From NCBI RefSeq assembly GCF_021728295.1, contig NZ_JAKJXE010000016.1, forward strand, positions 49,487 through 113,486: a stretch of 64,000 bases of DNA, written 5' to 3'. Positions 24,862-33,222 of the stretch are shown here, in pieces. The position numbers and the translations under genes are program-made. The stretch's first letter is position 1. The number at the start of each line of letters is the position of its first letter. Origin of the DNA: Pseudomonas petrae. Its GTDB lineage: Bacteria; Pseudomonadota; Gammaproteobacteria; Pseudomonadales; Pseudomonadaceae. The notes beneath the pieces are model-generated. The model worked only from the letters and a program-made list of their open reading frames with translations, did not search any database and had not been told where the DNA came from.

Positions 24862-25473
24862 ATGAACTCCTTCCCATCATTACTTCGTACATCGCTTGAA
24901 AGGGCCAGCAAACTAGACAAGCTTGGAATTCACCTGATCAGGATAGGAGTTGCCATTATCTTTCTGTGGATCGGCGCGCTGAAATTTGTGCCGTACGAGG
25001 CCGATAGCATTACGCCTTTCGTGGCAAACAGTCCGGTCATGTCGTTCTTCTACCATCACCCACACGATTACAAAGAACACCTAACTCACGAAGGCCAGCT
25101 GGACCCGGTCAAACGCGAATGGCAGGTGGAAAACAACACATATGAATTTTCCAAAGGGCTTGGCACCGTGGAAATTCTCATAGGGCTGATGGTTCTTTCA
25201 TACGCCTTTTCGCGTCGTCTCGGGATGCTGGGCTCAATTCTGGCGTTTCTCACTCCGTTGGTAACCTTGTCTTTTCTGTTCACCACGCCCGAGGCATGGG
25301 TGCCCAATCTCGGTGATGCAGACTTTGGGTTTCCTTATCTTTCAGGCGGCGGGCGATTGGTACTCAAGGATGTGCTGATGCTTGCGGGTGGAGTTGTGAT
25401 GATTGCCGACTCTGCACGCGCGCTATTGAAGCCTGCACAGGCCCTGAACGTTGATAGGGGTGGGCGAGCATGA
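24862..25473 (+). CDS. rclC: RclC-like inner-membrane protein (DUF417)
   Basis: A 203-aa protein with four hydrophobic segments. It shares near-verbatim blocks with E. coli RclC (YkgB): IGALKFVPYEADSITPFVAN, SPVMSFFYHHPHDYKEHLTH, TPLVTLSFLFTTPEAWVP and FPYLSGGGRLVLKDVLMLAGG. RclC contributes to survival of reactive chlorine (hypochlorous acid) stress in E. coli. Here no rclA, rclB or rclR accompanies it; instead a DUF2790 gene overlaps it by 4 bp. The start has AAGGG about 8 bases upstream. Confidence 0.88.
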   Translation: MNSFPSLLRTSLERASKLDKLGIHLIRIGVAIIFLWIGALKFVPYEADSITPFVANSPVMSFFYHHPHDYKEHLTHEGQLDPVKREWQVENNTYEFSKGLGTVEILIGLMVLSYAFSRRLGMLGSILAFLTPLVTLSFLFTTPEAWVPNLGDADFGFPYLSGGGRLVLKDVLMLAGGVVMIADSARALLKPAQALNVDRGGRA

Positions 25474-25706
25474 TGAAGTACCTCGCATTCCTCGTAGTGT
25501 TGAGCCTTACTGCGCCGTCAGTCTTCGCGGAAGACTCGACAACCAAAATCGGTACACCACCGCTCGATATCGCGAAGGTCATCAGTCAGACGCCCGACGA
25601 TGGAAGTTGCGGTATGGAGCTTATGCATTTGGTTTACCAAGATTCGCACGGCCTTGTCCACACACTTGACTACATGATCGTCGGGAGCGGCTGTTCAAAC
25701 GGTTGA
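25470..25706 (+). CDS. DUF2790 small periplasmic protein
   Basis: A 78-aa protein with a signal peptide (MMKYLAFLVVLSLTAPSVFA) and the DUF2790 pattern: a Pro-Leu-Asp-Ile-Ala-Lys-Val-Ile-Ser core, a Cys near CGMEL, and the terminal MIVGSGCSNG. The two cysteines could form a disulphide. The family is nearly confined to Pseudomonas and is of unknown function. Coupling to rclC suggests expression under oxidative stress. Confidence 0.75.
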   Translation: MMKYLAFLVVLSLTAPSVFAEDSTTKIGTPPLDIAKVISQTPDDGSCGMELMHLVYQDSHGLVHTLDYMIVGSGCSNG

Positions 25707-26530
25707 GCCGGCAGAAGTTTAGATAGTTCCTATATGAACGAGATACGCCGGTATCTTCAAAAAGCTGATCGACTGCACTATTTTCGGCTGCTTCGCGCGT
25801 CCTCTGCGCCTCGGCTGTTTTTCCGGGTAACCACGATTGCCTGGGAATACAGCCTTTTTTGCATTCAGTTCGCCTGCAACTCAAGCTCGTGAAGGGAAAC
25901 AAGCCCGTCTTCGCCAGGGGCTAGCTTATTGGGCTGCGATAACAACGCCAGTTACCAGTCGCTCTCACAGATCCCTACGTGCGGAACTACCGCATACAGC
26001 TCCTGCCCCTGGGTATGCGACGCGAAGCGATCCTCAGTATGGGGATGGGTAGGAACCTTCGGCCTGGACCCTGATGGATGATAAGCGATGTCGGCTAAAG
26101 CAGACCCAACAGCCTTGCATCTGACGGGTTCGACTGCTCGACAATTGGCGTACTCTGCAAGTTATATGGCTCGATTCTGCTAGTCACACATAGCTAGACA
26201 CAACGCTATAATTCTCTGCAGGTCAGCGTCTCACTTCAGCGGATTGCAACACGCAAGCATTATCCAGGACCTCGTATGGCAAGCTGTTCAGCGATGGTCT
26301 GTGTCCAGCACCTCTGGCTTTTAAGGCTCCGGCACACCGCCGCCGTCTAGATAAACGACACATTAGCTGGCTTTCAGACCCCCTCGCGGCTAAGGGAGCA
26401 GCATCGGCCGTGTATTCGTGGTCCACGGACTCGGCGACTACTTGCGTAACAAGGCAATCGGCATCTGAATATGCTGCGGTTAAGGATCCTGCCGTAGCTT
26501 CACTTTTTATCCTTACTGCAGGTGCTTCAG
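25707..26530. other. Gene-poor 0.8-kb stretch of decayed mobile DNA
   Basis: No intact gene is visible. The stretch contains a group II intron 3' end (listed separately) and, near 26400-26472, a short plus-strand reading GRVFVVHGLGDYLRNKAIGI ending in TGA that looks like a severed gene tail of unknown origin. Confidence 0.5.
25937..26002 (-). mobile_element. Group II intron 3' end remnant (domains V-VI)
   Basis: On the minus strand the segment 26002-25970 reads GAGCTGTATGCGG, a TAGTT loop, then CCGCACGTAGGGATC. This is a domain V-like hairpin with the two-base bulge, close to the usual GAGCCGTATGCG...CGCACGTACGGTTC form but with two mismatched pairs. A domain VI-like helix and an AT-ending boundary near 25937 follow. 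No reverse transcriptase is left. Confidence 0.55.
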
Positions 26531-27253
26531 ATGAGAGTCTTGTTATTCGGCGCGACTGGCATGGTGGGCCAAGGTGTGTTGCGCGAATGCCTGGCTGACC
26601 AACATGTCAGCCAAGTGCTGGCTGTCGGCAGGCGCTCCACAGGGGTGCGCCATGAGCGTTTGAGTGAACTGATCCACAGTGACCTGTTTGCGCTGGATAG
26701 CAGCGTAGCGGAGCTGGCCGGTTTCGATGCGTGCTTCTTCTGCCTCGGAGTTTCGTCGGCAGGCATGAACGAAGAACGCTATAACCGACTTACCTACGAG
26801 CTGACCTTAGCCCTCGCACGGCCTTTGGCCAAAATGAATCCAGACATGATCTTCATTTACATTTCAGGTGTCGGCACCGATGGAAGCGAGCAGGGATCGA
26901 GCATGTGGGCACGGGTGAAAGGCCGTACCGAGAACGCACTGTCCCAGTTGCCCTTCCGTTCAGTTCACCTGTTCCGTCCGGCCGCAATCCTGCCCATGCA
27001 TGGCGAGCGCTCAAGTACACCCGCGCTACATTACTTATATCAACTGACAGGATGGCTGTTTCGTTCGCTTCGCCCATTCACCAAGGGCTACATTCTCACC
27101 ACCGAGGAAGTGGGCCGGGCGATGCTGAACGTAGGGCGGAACGGTTGGCCCACACCGGTACTGGAGCCACCGGACATTCGGAATGTAGCGTCGCTACATC
27201 CTTCACACCTCATTTCAAAGAGTGAAACTGAACGCCTGAGGTCTGGCATGTGA
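26531..27253 (+). CDS. NAD(P)-binding oxidoreductase, YbjT/HTATIP2-like SDR
   Basis: A 240-aa atypical SDR. The nucleotide motif LLFGATGMVGQGVLRECL is at the N-terminus. The Ser-Tyr-Lys triad of classical SDRs is replaced by the family pattern IYISGVGTDG, then SMWARVKGRTENAL. Its start at ATG 26531 is 9 bp downstream of an in-frame GTG. It stands alone after the mobile-DNA scrap. The substrate is unknown. Confidence 0.72.
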   Translation: MRVLLFGATGMVGQGVLRECLADQHVSQVLAVGRRSTGVRHERLSELIHSDLFALDSSVAELAGFDACFFCLGVSSAGMNEERYNRLTYELTLALARPLAKMNPDMIFIYISGVGTDGSEQGSSMWARVKGRTENALSQLPFRSVHLFRPAAILPMHGERSSTPALHYLYQLTGWLFRSLRPFTKGYILTTEEVGRAMLNVGRNGWPTPVLEPPDIRNVASLHPSHLISKSETERLRSGM

Positions 27254-27478
27254 CATTAGTTTGCGGGGTTTCGGTTGCACAATCGAGCTGTGGTGCAAAG
27301 CGACGATGAGCTACTGCGGCGGTTATCAGCTCCGAGGCGTTAAATGCAGGCCGTGGGGCGGAGGCGCAATTGACATCAGATGCTCGCTGAAGTCAGCCCG
27401 GTCTATCGACCTCGGGCTTATTCCTTGACCCCAAACTTGAAGCAGGCGCCGGCTTGGGTCGGTACCTCAGGTAGAACT

Positions 27479-28489
27479 ATGAACAGCATAATAGATGAAC
27501 GATTCAAGATGCCGAACGCCTTCTGGCACGGGCTGAAGGCTATTGGACTGTCACCGACTTCCGTTCTCCGCCAGGCCGGGCTGCCCATCACGTTGCACAT
27601 TCGTGACAATAGCCAAGTGACAACTGCCCAGCTCTTCAGGCTGTGGCAGGCCATAGAAACACTCAGCGAAGATCCGACCGTGGGCATTCGTTTCGCCACG
27701 AGTCTGCAGACGGCCCTGCTGCCGCCATCAAGCTTAGTGGCCTTCTACGCACGCGACTACCGAGATGGTCTCGCTCGAACTGCACGCTTCAAAAGAATGT
27801 GCGCGCCTGAGCGAGTCGACATGAGATGCGAAGGCGATGAATGCAGCATCACGGTCGAGTGGTTGCATAGCCGGTGCGCGGAGCCTGCGGCACTGGCGGA
27901 CGTCGCCTTTACCTCGTTCGTTGAGTTAGGCCGGCAGGGAACGGGCGAAAGGATCGTTCCTAAACGGATTGAGCTGATGCGATCAAATATGGATGACAGT
28001 GCATATCAGCATTACTTTGGGTGCAGCGTTCGTTTTGGGTCATCACGCAATACCCTCGTGCTGGACAGTGCAGACCTCGATCGTCCGTTTAGAACCCACA
28101 ATGCGGAGCTGCTTGAGATGCTCGTTCCTGCGCTGGCCTCGGCGCTGCAGGAGCAAGAAGCCTGCAGCTCCGTAAGTGACGAGGTCAAGGTCGTGCTCAA
28201 GCGATCAATGGCAAGCGGGCGCCCAGATCTGGCCTATGTTGCCCGTGAATTGGGTACCAGCGAGCGAACGCTTCAAAGGCGTATCACAGGAGAAGGTAAC
28301 AACTTCCGACGGCTCACCCTGGAGGCACGTCAGGACATGGTGCGAAGTTTGCTTTTGGATTCGGCCATAGAGATCAATGAAGTGGCCTATCTGGTAGGGT
28401 TTGAGGATGCAAACTCTTTCTATCGCGCGTTTCGGTCTTGGGAGGGAGTCACTCCCGCGCAGTGGCGATTTTCGCGTAGCAGCCACTAG
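27479..28489 (+). CDS. AraC-family transcriptional regulator
   Basis: A 336-aa regulator. The N-terminal about 200 residues match the arabinose-binding-type ligand domain of the ArgR/OruR-like AraC subgroup (PNAFWHGLKAIGLSPTSVLRQ). The C-terminal double helix-turn-helix (about residues 235-335) has YVARELGTSERTLQRRI and VAYLVGFEDANSFYRAFRSW. The start at 27479 follows AGGTAG. Its target is unknown; the upstream SDR (26531) and rclC are candidates by position only. Confidence 0.82.
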   Translation: MNSIIDERFKMPNAFWHGLKAIGLSPTSVLRQAGLPITLHIRDNSQVTTAQLFRLWQAIETLSEDPTVGIRFATSLQTALLPPSSLVAFYARDYRDGLARTARFKRMCAPERVDMRCEGDECSITVEWLHSRCAEPAALADVAFTSFVELGRQGTGERIVPKRIELMRSNMDDSAYQHYFGCSVRFGSSRNTLVLDSADLDRPFRTHNAELLEMLVPALASALQEQEACSSVSDEVKVVLKRSMASGRPDLAYVARELGTSERTLQRRITGEGNNFRRLTLEARQDMVRSLLLDSAIEINEVAYLVGFEDANSFYRAFRSWEGVTPAQWRFSRSSH

Positions 28490-28529
28490 TCACCCGGTTT
28501 CGAAAACAAGCTGGCAACTAATCTCGGGG

Positions 28530-29078
28530 TCATACTCGTATATTGATACCTGGGGAGCTGGCTTGGTCTTTTACTGAGGCCTGCGGATCGCTTTCGGCTC
28601 GTTGCGCTTTGGCGAAATCATTCAGGTTCTGTATGACATAGACGGTGTTGATATAGTCCGGGACCACTTGAAAACCATATTCGTTACTTTCCAGATTCGC
28701 GCTTCTGAGGTTATCAATACGAGCCGCGAAATAGTCCAAAGCGTTCATCTTGACATCCGGGGTCGCCTGATTCCCGACAGCATCAAGATTGGTCCCTGCC
28801 GAGATCATTAGATTCGCCGTCGTTTTGTCAATTAACCCCAGCGCGTAGAGGTTTTTACTGACAAGACCTAACTCAGCAGGTGTAATTGAGGTCATGTCGA
28901 ACTCTGCAAAACTGGGTCCCAACCCAGCCTGTTTCAAGGCGTCGGTATCGAGCACTCCGTCCTTGGTTCCGATTTGCTGCATGATCTGGTTAGTCAGATA
29001 GGAGTTGCTGGAGGTAGAACTGGATTGCGGTGATCTGATACTGACAGACGTAAGAGAGGGGCCGGTCGATATTTTCAC
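28530..29078 (-). CDS. Conserved Pseudomonas hypothetical protein
   Basis: A 182-aa protein without a signal peptide, with a Ser-rich low-complexity N-terminus (PQSSSTSSNS) and a helical body. Notable strings are SYLTNQIMQQIGTKDGVLDT and LYALGLIDKTTANLMISAGT. I recall similar proteins in fluorescent pseudomonads but no assigned role. The start is GTG at 29078, 7 bases after AAGGAA. Its direction is opposite to both neighbours. Confidence 0.65.
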   Translation of the reverse strand: MKISTGPSLTSVSIRSPQSSSTSSNSYLTNQIMQQIGTKDGVLDTDALKQAGLGPSFAEFDMTSITPAELGLVSKNLYALGLIDKTTANLMISAGTNLDAVGNQATPDVKMNALDYFAARIDNLRSANLESNEYGFQVVPDYINTVYVIQNLNDFAKAQRAESDPQASVKDQASSPGINIRV

Positions 29079-29347
29079 GTAGCGATTCCTTCAGATGAAC
29101 TTCAGACAGACAGCTTTTCCCAACACCTAACTTTATCAGCAGCCGCTTAAGCATACAGCCAGTTGGCTAATGGGGTTAAGTAGCAAAAAAAGAAACACAC
29201 AGTCAGACAAAGATTGACAATCCTTTGCCCTGACTCGGCCATTAGAGCAAAGTGAAAATACCTTGAACCCGCCCCAAAAAAAGATTAATAAAATCGCCAT
29301 TTGTATTGGTAGTAGAATTACTTGTTACACCTAAGGATAATTTTTCA

Positions 29348-30262
29348 ATGTCTAGCTTGGTTAATATCAACCTCAACCGCCTGGAGGCCTTTGTGGCGAT
29401 CGTCGAATGTGGTTCGCTGACCGGAGCGGCGCAAACCATCGGTACGACCAAGGCGATGGTCAGCATGAGCTTGAAATTGCTAGAGGCGGAATTGGGATGC
29501 TCACTGTTGACCCGCACCACAAGGCGGATGTCCCTGACCGACGTGGGCGCGCGTTTTCATGCGGACTGTTTAGATATCCTGCAGCGGGCGCGCACAGCCA
29601 TCGACCAAGCAAGGCAGGGGCATGCCTCACTGACCGGGGAACTGAGGATCACGTCCACGCAAGAGTTCGGTGCTCATGTGCTGGTCAATGCACTGGCTGC
29701 CTTCTCAAAATTGCATCCACAGCTGAAAATTAATTTCTCTGCCTCAACGGGATTGGCTGAATTAGTGTCTGAACGCTTCGACCTAGCCATTAGAATGGGG
29801 CACTTAGGCGACTCGGGCTATCGCGCGTTGCCGTTGAGCAAGTTCTCCATCGTCCTGGTCGCGACGCCCAGCTATCTCGCTTCTCGAAATTGGAGCGGCA
29901 ACCCCACCGAACTGCAGTCGCTGAACTGGGTAATGCTTACCGGTTTCAATGCAAAAATGAAGCTATCGAAGCGAGACACCCCACTTGCACGAATATCGCT
30001 CACAGCGCCAAGCCTGATTCAGACCGATAGCGCGTCGGCTGTACTCCAACTCGTACTGCTCCATAGCGGAATTGCTCCGCTACCAGAGTGGATGATTGGT
30101 GAGCTGTTACGAGAAGGCAGTCTGGTACGCGTGCTGCCGGAATATGATTGGCCCGAACAAGGCGCGTATGCCGTCTTTCCAAATACTCAGCATGTTCCAA
30201 CCAAGGTGCGCTCTTTTATTGATTTTTTCCGCGATTTTCAGCCGTCAGAAAAAGGCATCTGA
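29348..30262 (+). CDS. LysR-family transcriptional regulator 1
   Basis: A 304-aa regulator. The N-terminal winged helix (residues 8-66) contains GSLTGAAQTIGTTKAMVSMSL, and the periplasmic-binding-fold effector domain fills residues 95-300. It belongs to the CrgA-like group (SERFDLAIRMGHLGDSG). The ATG at 29348 is preceded by AAGGA. The divergent neighbour (29078) is not an enzyme, so its target is not evident. Confidence 0.82.
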   Translation: MSSLVNINLNRLEAFVAIVECGSLTGAAQTIGTTKAMVSMSLKLLEAELGCSLLTRTTRRMSLTDVGARFHADCLDILQRARTAIDQARQGHASLTGELRITSTQEFGAHVLVNALAAFSKLHPQLKINFSASTGLAELVSERFDLAIRMGHLGDSGYRALPLSKFSIVLVATPSYLASRNWSGNPTELQSLNWVMLTGFNAKMKLSKRDTPLARISLTAPSLIQTDSASAVLQLVLLHSGIAPLPEWMIGELLREGSLVRVLPEYDWPEQGAYAVFPNTQHVPTKVRSFIDFFRDFQPSEKGI

Positions 30263-30326
30263 CTTGAAGGGAGTAAGCCATGGGACCGGCGTACAACATA
30301 CAACCGATAAATAGAGCAACAGACTA

Positions 30327-30470
30327 ATGAACCTTATTGTTCGCATGCCAACTCCATTGCCGAGCGTTACCCACAAGAAGCCGACGGTCCAAGAGCGCCC
30401 GGTTACTGTCCGGTCAGAGGCAGTCACCGGACAATTTGTGAACGATGGGCTCTGGGAGCTGAAGAAATAA
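30327..30470 (+). CDS. Possible small protein (47 aa)
   Basis: An ATG-started frame reads MNLIVRMPTPLPSVTHKKPT and ends WELKK. There is no convincing ribosome site, and it could be chance. The remaining 274 bp to the next gene show nothing else. Confidence 0.2.
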   Translation: MNLIVRMPTPLPSVTHKKPTVQERPVTVRSEAVTGQFVNDGLWELKK

Positions 30471-30744
30471 CCGAACTTAGGCTCCGGGCAAGGTCGTCAG
30501 CTGATCTTGAGCGGACAGCCGCGATTGCCGCTTAGTAGCCGAAATCAGCCGCTTCTGGTCGATATCTAACTGTTGGGATGTGACCTACCGCTCAGTCCGG
30601 CCGGTCTCTCAGGTTGATTTTCCTGAGTCTAAATATCGGGGGTTCAGTGACGACACAACGGTCTCCCTAAAAACGCCTACCGCTCCACGCTAGGTTCACC
30701 ATTTGCGTTTCATGGCCGGATAGCTGGACGAACCTTGTTGAGGG

Positions 30745-31152
30745 TTAGAAATTGCCTCTCAACGCTTCTAGGCCACCCTCATAAATCCCCTGAAACAACT
30801 CATGAGCCTCGGCGTCGGAAATGCCATTGGGCGTGAAGCGTCCGGACCATGTCACCAGCGTTTCGCTCTCGCCAGATGCTTCGACGTTCAACGTGGCGAG
30901 GTAATCGGTGACCGGAAACGGCCCCTCGCTAATTGAGTAGCTGTAGGTGCGCGCCTGATTGTCGTAGGTTTCCAGGCGTTCGATGATCGCCGCGCCGTCC
31001 GCGGTTGTCAGCTTGCGCAGACGTCCGCCTTCGGCGGGCTCGCTGCTGGCGATGAACGGCAGCCAGTCAGGCAATGAAAAAAAGCCGCCCACCAATTGCC
31101 ATACGGTATCGGCCGCGATCGGAAGCCGCAGGGATGCAGATGCTGTTGCCAT
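30745..31152 (-). CDS. SRPBCC-family (START-like) protein
   Basis: A 135-aa polyketide-cyclase/START-fold protein with a hydrophobic cavity. It begins ATASASLRLPIAADTVWQLV and carries FFSLPDWLPFI and the GRFTPNG strand. The ATG at 31152 follows GGAG. It lies 37 bp after the SDR gene on the same strand, so it is part of the AKR-SDR-SRPBCC unit, with a likely role in binding or processing a hydrophobic small molecule. Confidence 0.78.
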   Translation of the reverse strand: MATASASLRLPIAADTVWQLVGGFFSLPDWLPFIASSEPAEGGRLRKLTTADGAAIIERLETYDNQARTYSYSISEGPFPVTDYLATLNVEASGESETLVTWSGRFTPNGISDAEAHELFQGIYEGGLEALRGNF

Positions 31153-31189
31153 AAGAAATTCTCCAGGATGCATGTCAGTAACGGGCCAA

Positions 31190-31987
31190 TCAGATGGCCA
31201 TACTGTCCACTACGCCACCGTCGACACGCAATGCGGCACCGGTGGTCGCAGATGACAAGGGCGAAGCAAGGTAGGCCACCAGATTGGCGACTTCATCGAC
31301 CTCTGCTGCACGTTGAATGATTGACGTAGGTCGCGCATTGCGCACGAAATGGTCCGCTTCTTCCCGGGCGCTGCGGCCTGATTTAGCGATGGCATCTTTG
31401 AGCATCTCTTCGACGCCATCGGTAAAGGTCGGACCGGGCAAGATGGCGTTGACGGTGACACCGGTGCCCGCCAGGCGCTTGGCCAAACCATGGGAAACCG
31501 CAAGGTTCGCCGCCTTGGTAGTGCCGTAATTGATCATGTTGGCCGGGATCGCAATGCCGGATTCCGATGACACAAAGATCACTCTGCCCCATTTGCGCGC
31601 GACCATGTCGCTCAGGTAATGCCGCGAGAGGCGCACACCGGAAATCACATTGACCTGATAAAAGCGTTCCCACTCATCATCCGGCGTGTCGAAGAAATCC
31701 ACTTCATTGAACACACCCAGGTTGTTAACCAGAATGTCTGCGGTCGGCTCAGCGTCGAATAGCCGCTGTGCGCCTTCAGCTGTTCCCAGATCCGCCACGC
31801 ATCCGCGCAGTTGCGCACCGGGAATCTCCCGCTTGATCGCTGCAATCGCTTCATCCACTTTGGCCGGTGCACGCCCGACGATCACCACAGTGGCGCCGCA
31901 GGACGCCAGCGCCTTGCCGACGCCAAGGCCGATGCCTGCTGTGGAGCCACTGACGATGGCGAGTTTGCCGCTTAAATCGATTTTCAT
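31190..31987 (-). CDS. Short-chain dehydrogenase/reductase 1
   Basis: A 265-aa classical SDR. The cofactor motif GSTAGIGLGVG lies at residues 14-24, the NNLG strand follows, and the catalytic Ser (VSSESG) and Tyr-x3-Lys (YGTTK) are present. The substrate is unknown. It is transcribed behind the aldo/keto reductase (74-bp gap) and ahead of the SRPBCC gene; the unit is divergent from LysR 2, its probable regulator. Confidence 0.85.
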   Translation of the reverse strand: MKIDLSGKLAIVSGSTAGIGLGVGKALASCGATVVIVGRAPAKVDEAIAAIKREIPGAQLRGCVADLGTAEGAQRLFDAEPTADILVNNLGVFNEVDFFDTPDDEWERFYQVNVISGVRLSRHYLSDMVARKWGRVIFVSSESGIAIPANMINYGTTKAANLAVSHGLAKRLAGTGVTVNAILPGPTFTDGVEEMLKDAIAKSGRSAREEADHFVRNARPTSIIQRAAEVDEVANLVAYLASPLSSATTGAALRVDGGVVDSMAI

Positions 31988-32061
31988 ATGTAGCTTCCGC
32001 TGAGGTGAGCAGTGCCCCGTCGAGGCCGTTCACAGTAAGGACCGCGGCGAGGCGTATAGGA

Positions 32062-33072
32062 TCAGGCTTTGGGCAACGGCGCCAAAGGTGAAACGAGGCC
32101 ATCCTTGACCAGCTCCTGCCAGAATTCGCCCGGAATACGCTGGGTCAGCGCCGCCACGTCTTGCTCGATACGGCCGGGGCGGCTGGAGCCAGGGATGACC
32201 GCTGCCACAGCGGGATTGGCCAGGGAGAATTGTAGCGCTGCGGCTTTGATATCAACCTTGAAACGCTGGGCGATGGACTTGATCGCTTCGACTTTGGCGA
32301 CGACCTGCGGCGAGGCTTTCTGGTATTCGAAATGCTCACCGCCCGCCAGGATGCCCGAGCTGTAAGGGCCACCGATCACGATGTCGACGTTCTGCGCGTG
32401 GGCCGAGGCCATCAAGCGTTGTAGCGCGCGGTCGTGGTCCAGCAAGGTGTATCGACCGGCCAGCAAGAAACCGTCCGGCTGGGCTTCTTCCAGATCCAGG
32501 GTCAGTTCACACGGCTCGACACGGTTGACGCCCAGGCCCCAGGCGCGGATGACGCCTTCTTCGCGCAATCGCGTCAGAACCCTGAAAGCACCCTTGCGCG
32601 CGGCGTTAAAATACTCCAGCCACTCATCGCGATAGAAATCCTGGGCGATGTCGTGAATCCAGACGATGTCCAGACGGTCAGTCTGCAAGCGCTTGAGGCT
32701 GTCTTCGATGGAGCGCAGGGTCGCATCGGCGCTGTAATCATTGACCATTTTGTTCGGGCGGCCGTGGTCGAACACCCCACCCTTGTCGCCCATATCACGG
32801 GCAGAAACGTCTTCGACTTCGTCCAGCACCAGACGCCCCACCTTGGTGCTCAGCACATACTGGTCGCGGTCGTATTGCTTGAGCGCTTCGCCCATGCGCA
32901 GCTCGGAAAGCCCCGATCCATAGAACGGCGCGGTGTCGAAATAGCGCACACCGGCATTCCAGGCGCCGTGCACTGTGGCCAGCGCCTCATCTTCAGGAAT
33001 CGCGCGGAACATGTTGCCCAATGGCGCTCCACCGAAGCCCAGCACGCCAGGCAATTTGTCTCTTATGCTCAT
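32062..33072 (-). CDS. Aldo/keto reductase (D-threo-aldose 1-dehydrogenase/pyridoxal 4-dehydrogenase-like)
   Basis: A 336-aa TIM-barrel oxidoreductase. The tetrad is visible: Asp in RYFDTAPFYG, Tyr in FYGSG, Lys in LSTKVGR, His in IVWIHDI. The C-terminal NADP site AVIPGSSRPGRI is present. It resembles the subgroup of L-fucose and D-threo-aldose dehydrogenases. The start at 33072 follows GAGGATC. It is the first gene of the three-gene unit divergent from LysR 2. Confidence 0.85.
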   Translation of the reverse strand: MSIRDKLPGVLGFGGAPLGNMFRAIPEDEALATVHGAWNAGVRYFDTAPFYGSGLSELRMGEALKQYDRDQYVLSTKVGRLVLDEVEDVSARDMGDKGGVFDHGRPNKMVNDYSADATLRSIEDSLKRLQTDRLDIVWIHDIAQDFYRDEWLEYFNAARKGAFRVLTRLREEGVIRAWGLGVNRVEPCELTLDLEEAQPDGFLLAGRYTLLDHDRALQRLMASAHAQNVDIVIGGPYSSGILAGGEHFEYQKASPQVVAKVEAIKSIAQRFKVDIKAAALQFSLANPAVAAVIPGSSRPGRIEQDVAALTQRIPGEFWQELVKDGLVSPLAPLPKA

Positions 33073-33152
33073 GATTGATCCTCTATAAATCTGCAATGAA
33101 CAGGAGATGGCCTCCCGCCAACTCGTCACCCTCAAGTGACCATGAAGCGAGG

Positions 33153-33202
33153 TTAAGTTGACCAGTAAAGACCGTCCAAGACATAATTTGGCTAACTTAA
33201 GT
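33153..33202. promoter_or_regulatory. Inverted repeat between aldo/keto reductase and LysR 2
   Basis: TTAAGTT (33153-33159) and AACTTAA (33194-33200) form exact inverted arms 34 bp apart, and the right arm lies in the perfect palindrome ACTTAAGT (33195-33202). This is a good candidate for a LysR regulatory and activation-site pair in the 150-bp divergent promoter region. Confidence 0.4.
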
Positions 33203-33222
33203 CCCTGCAGGTCTTACACGCC

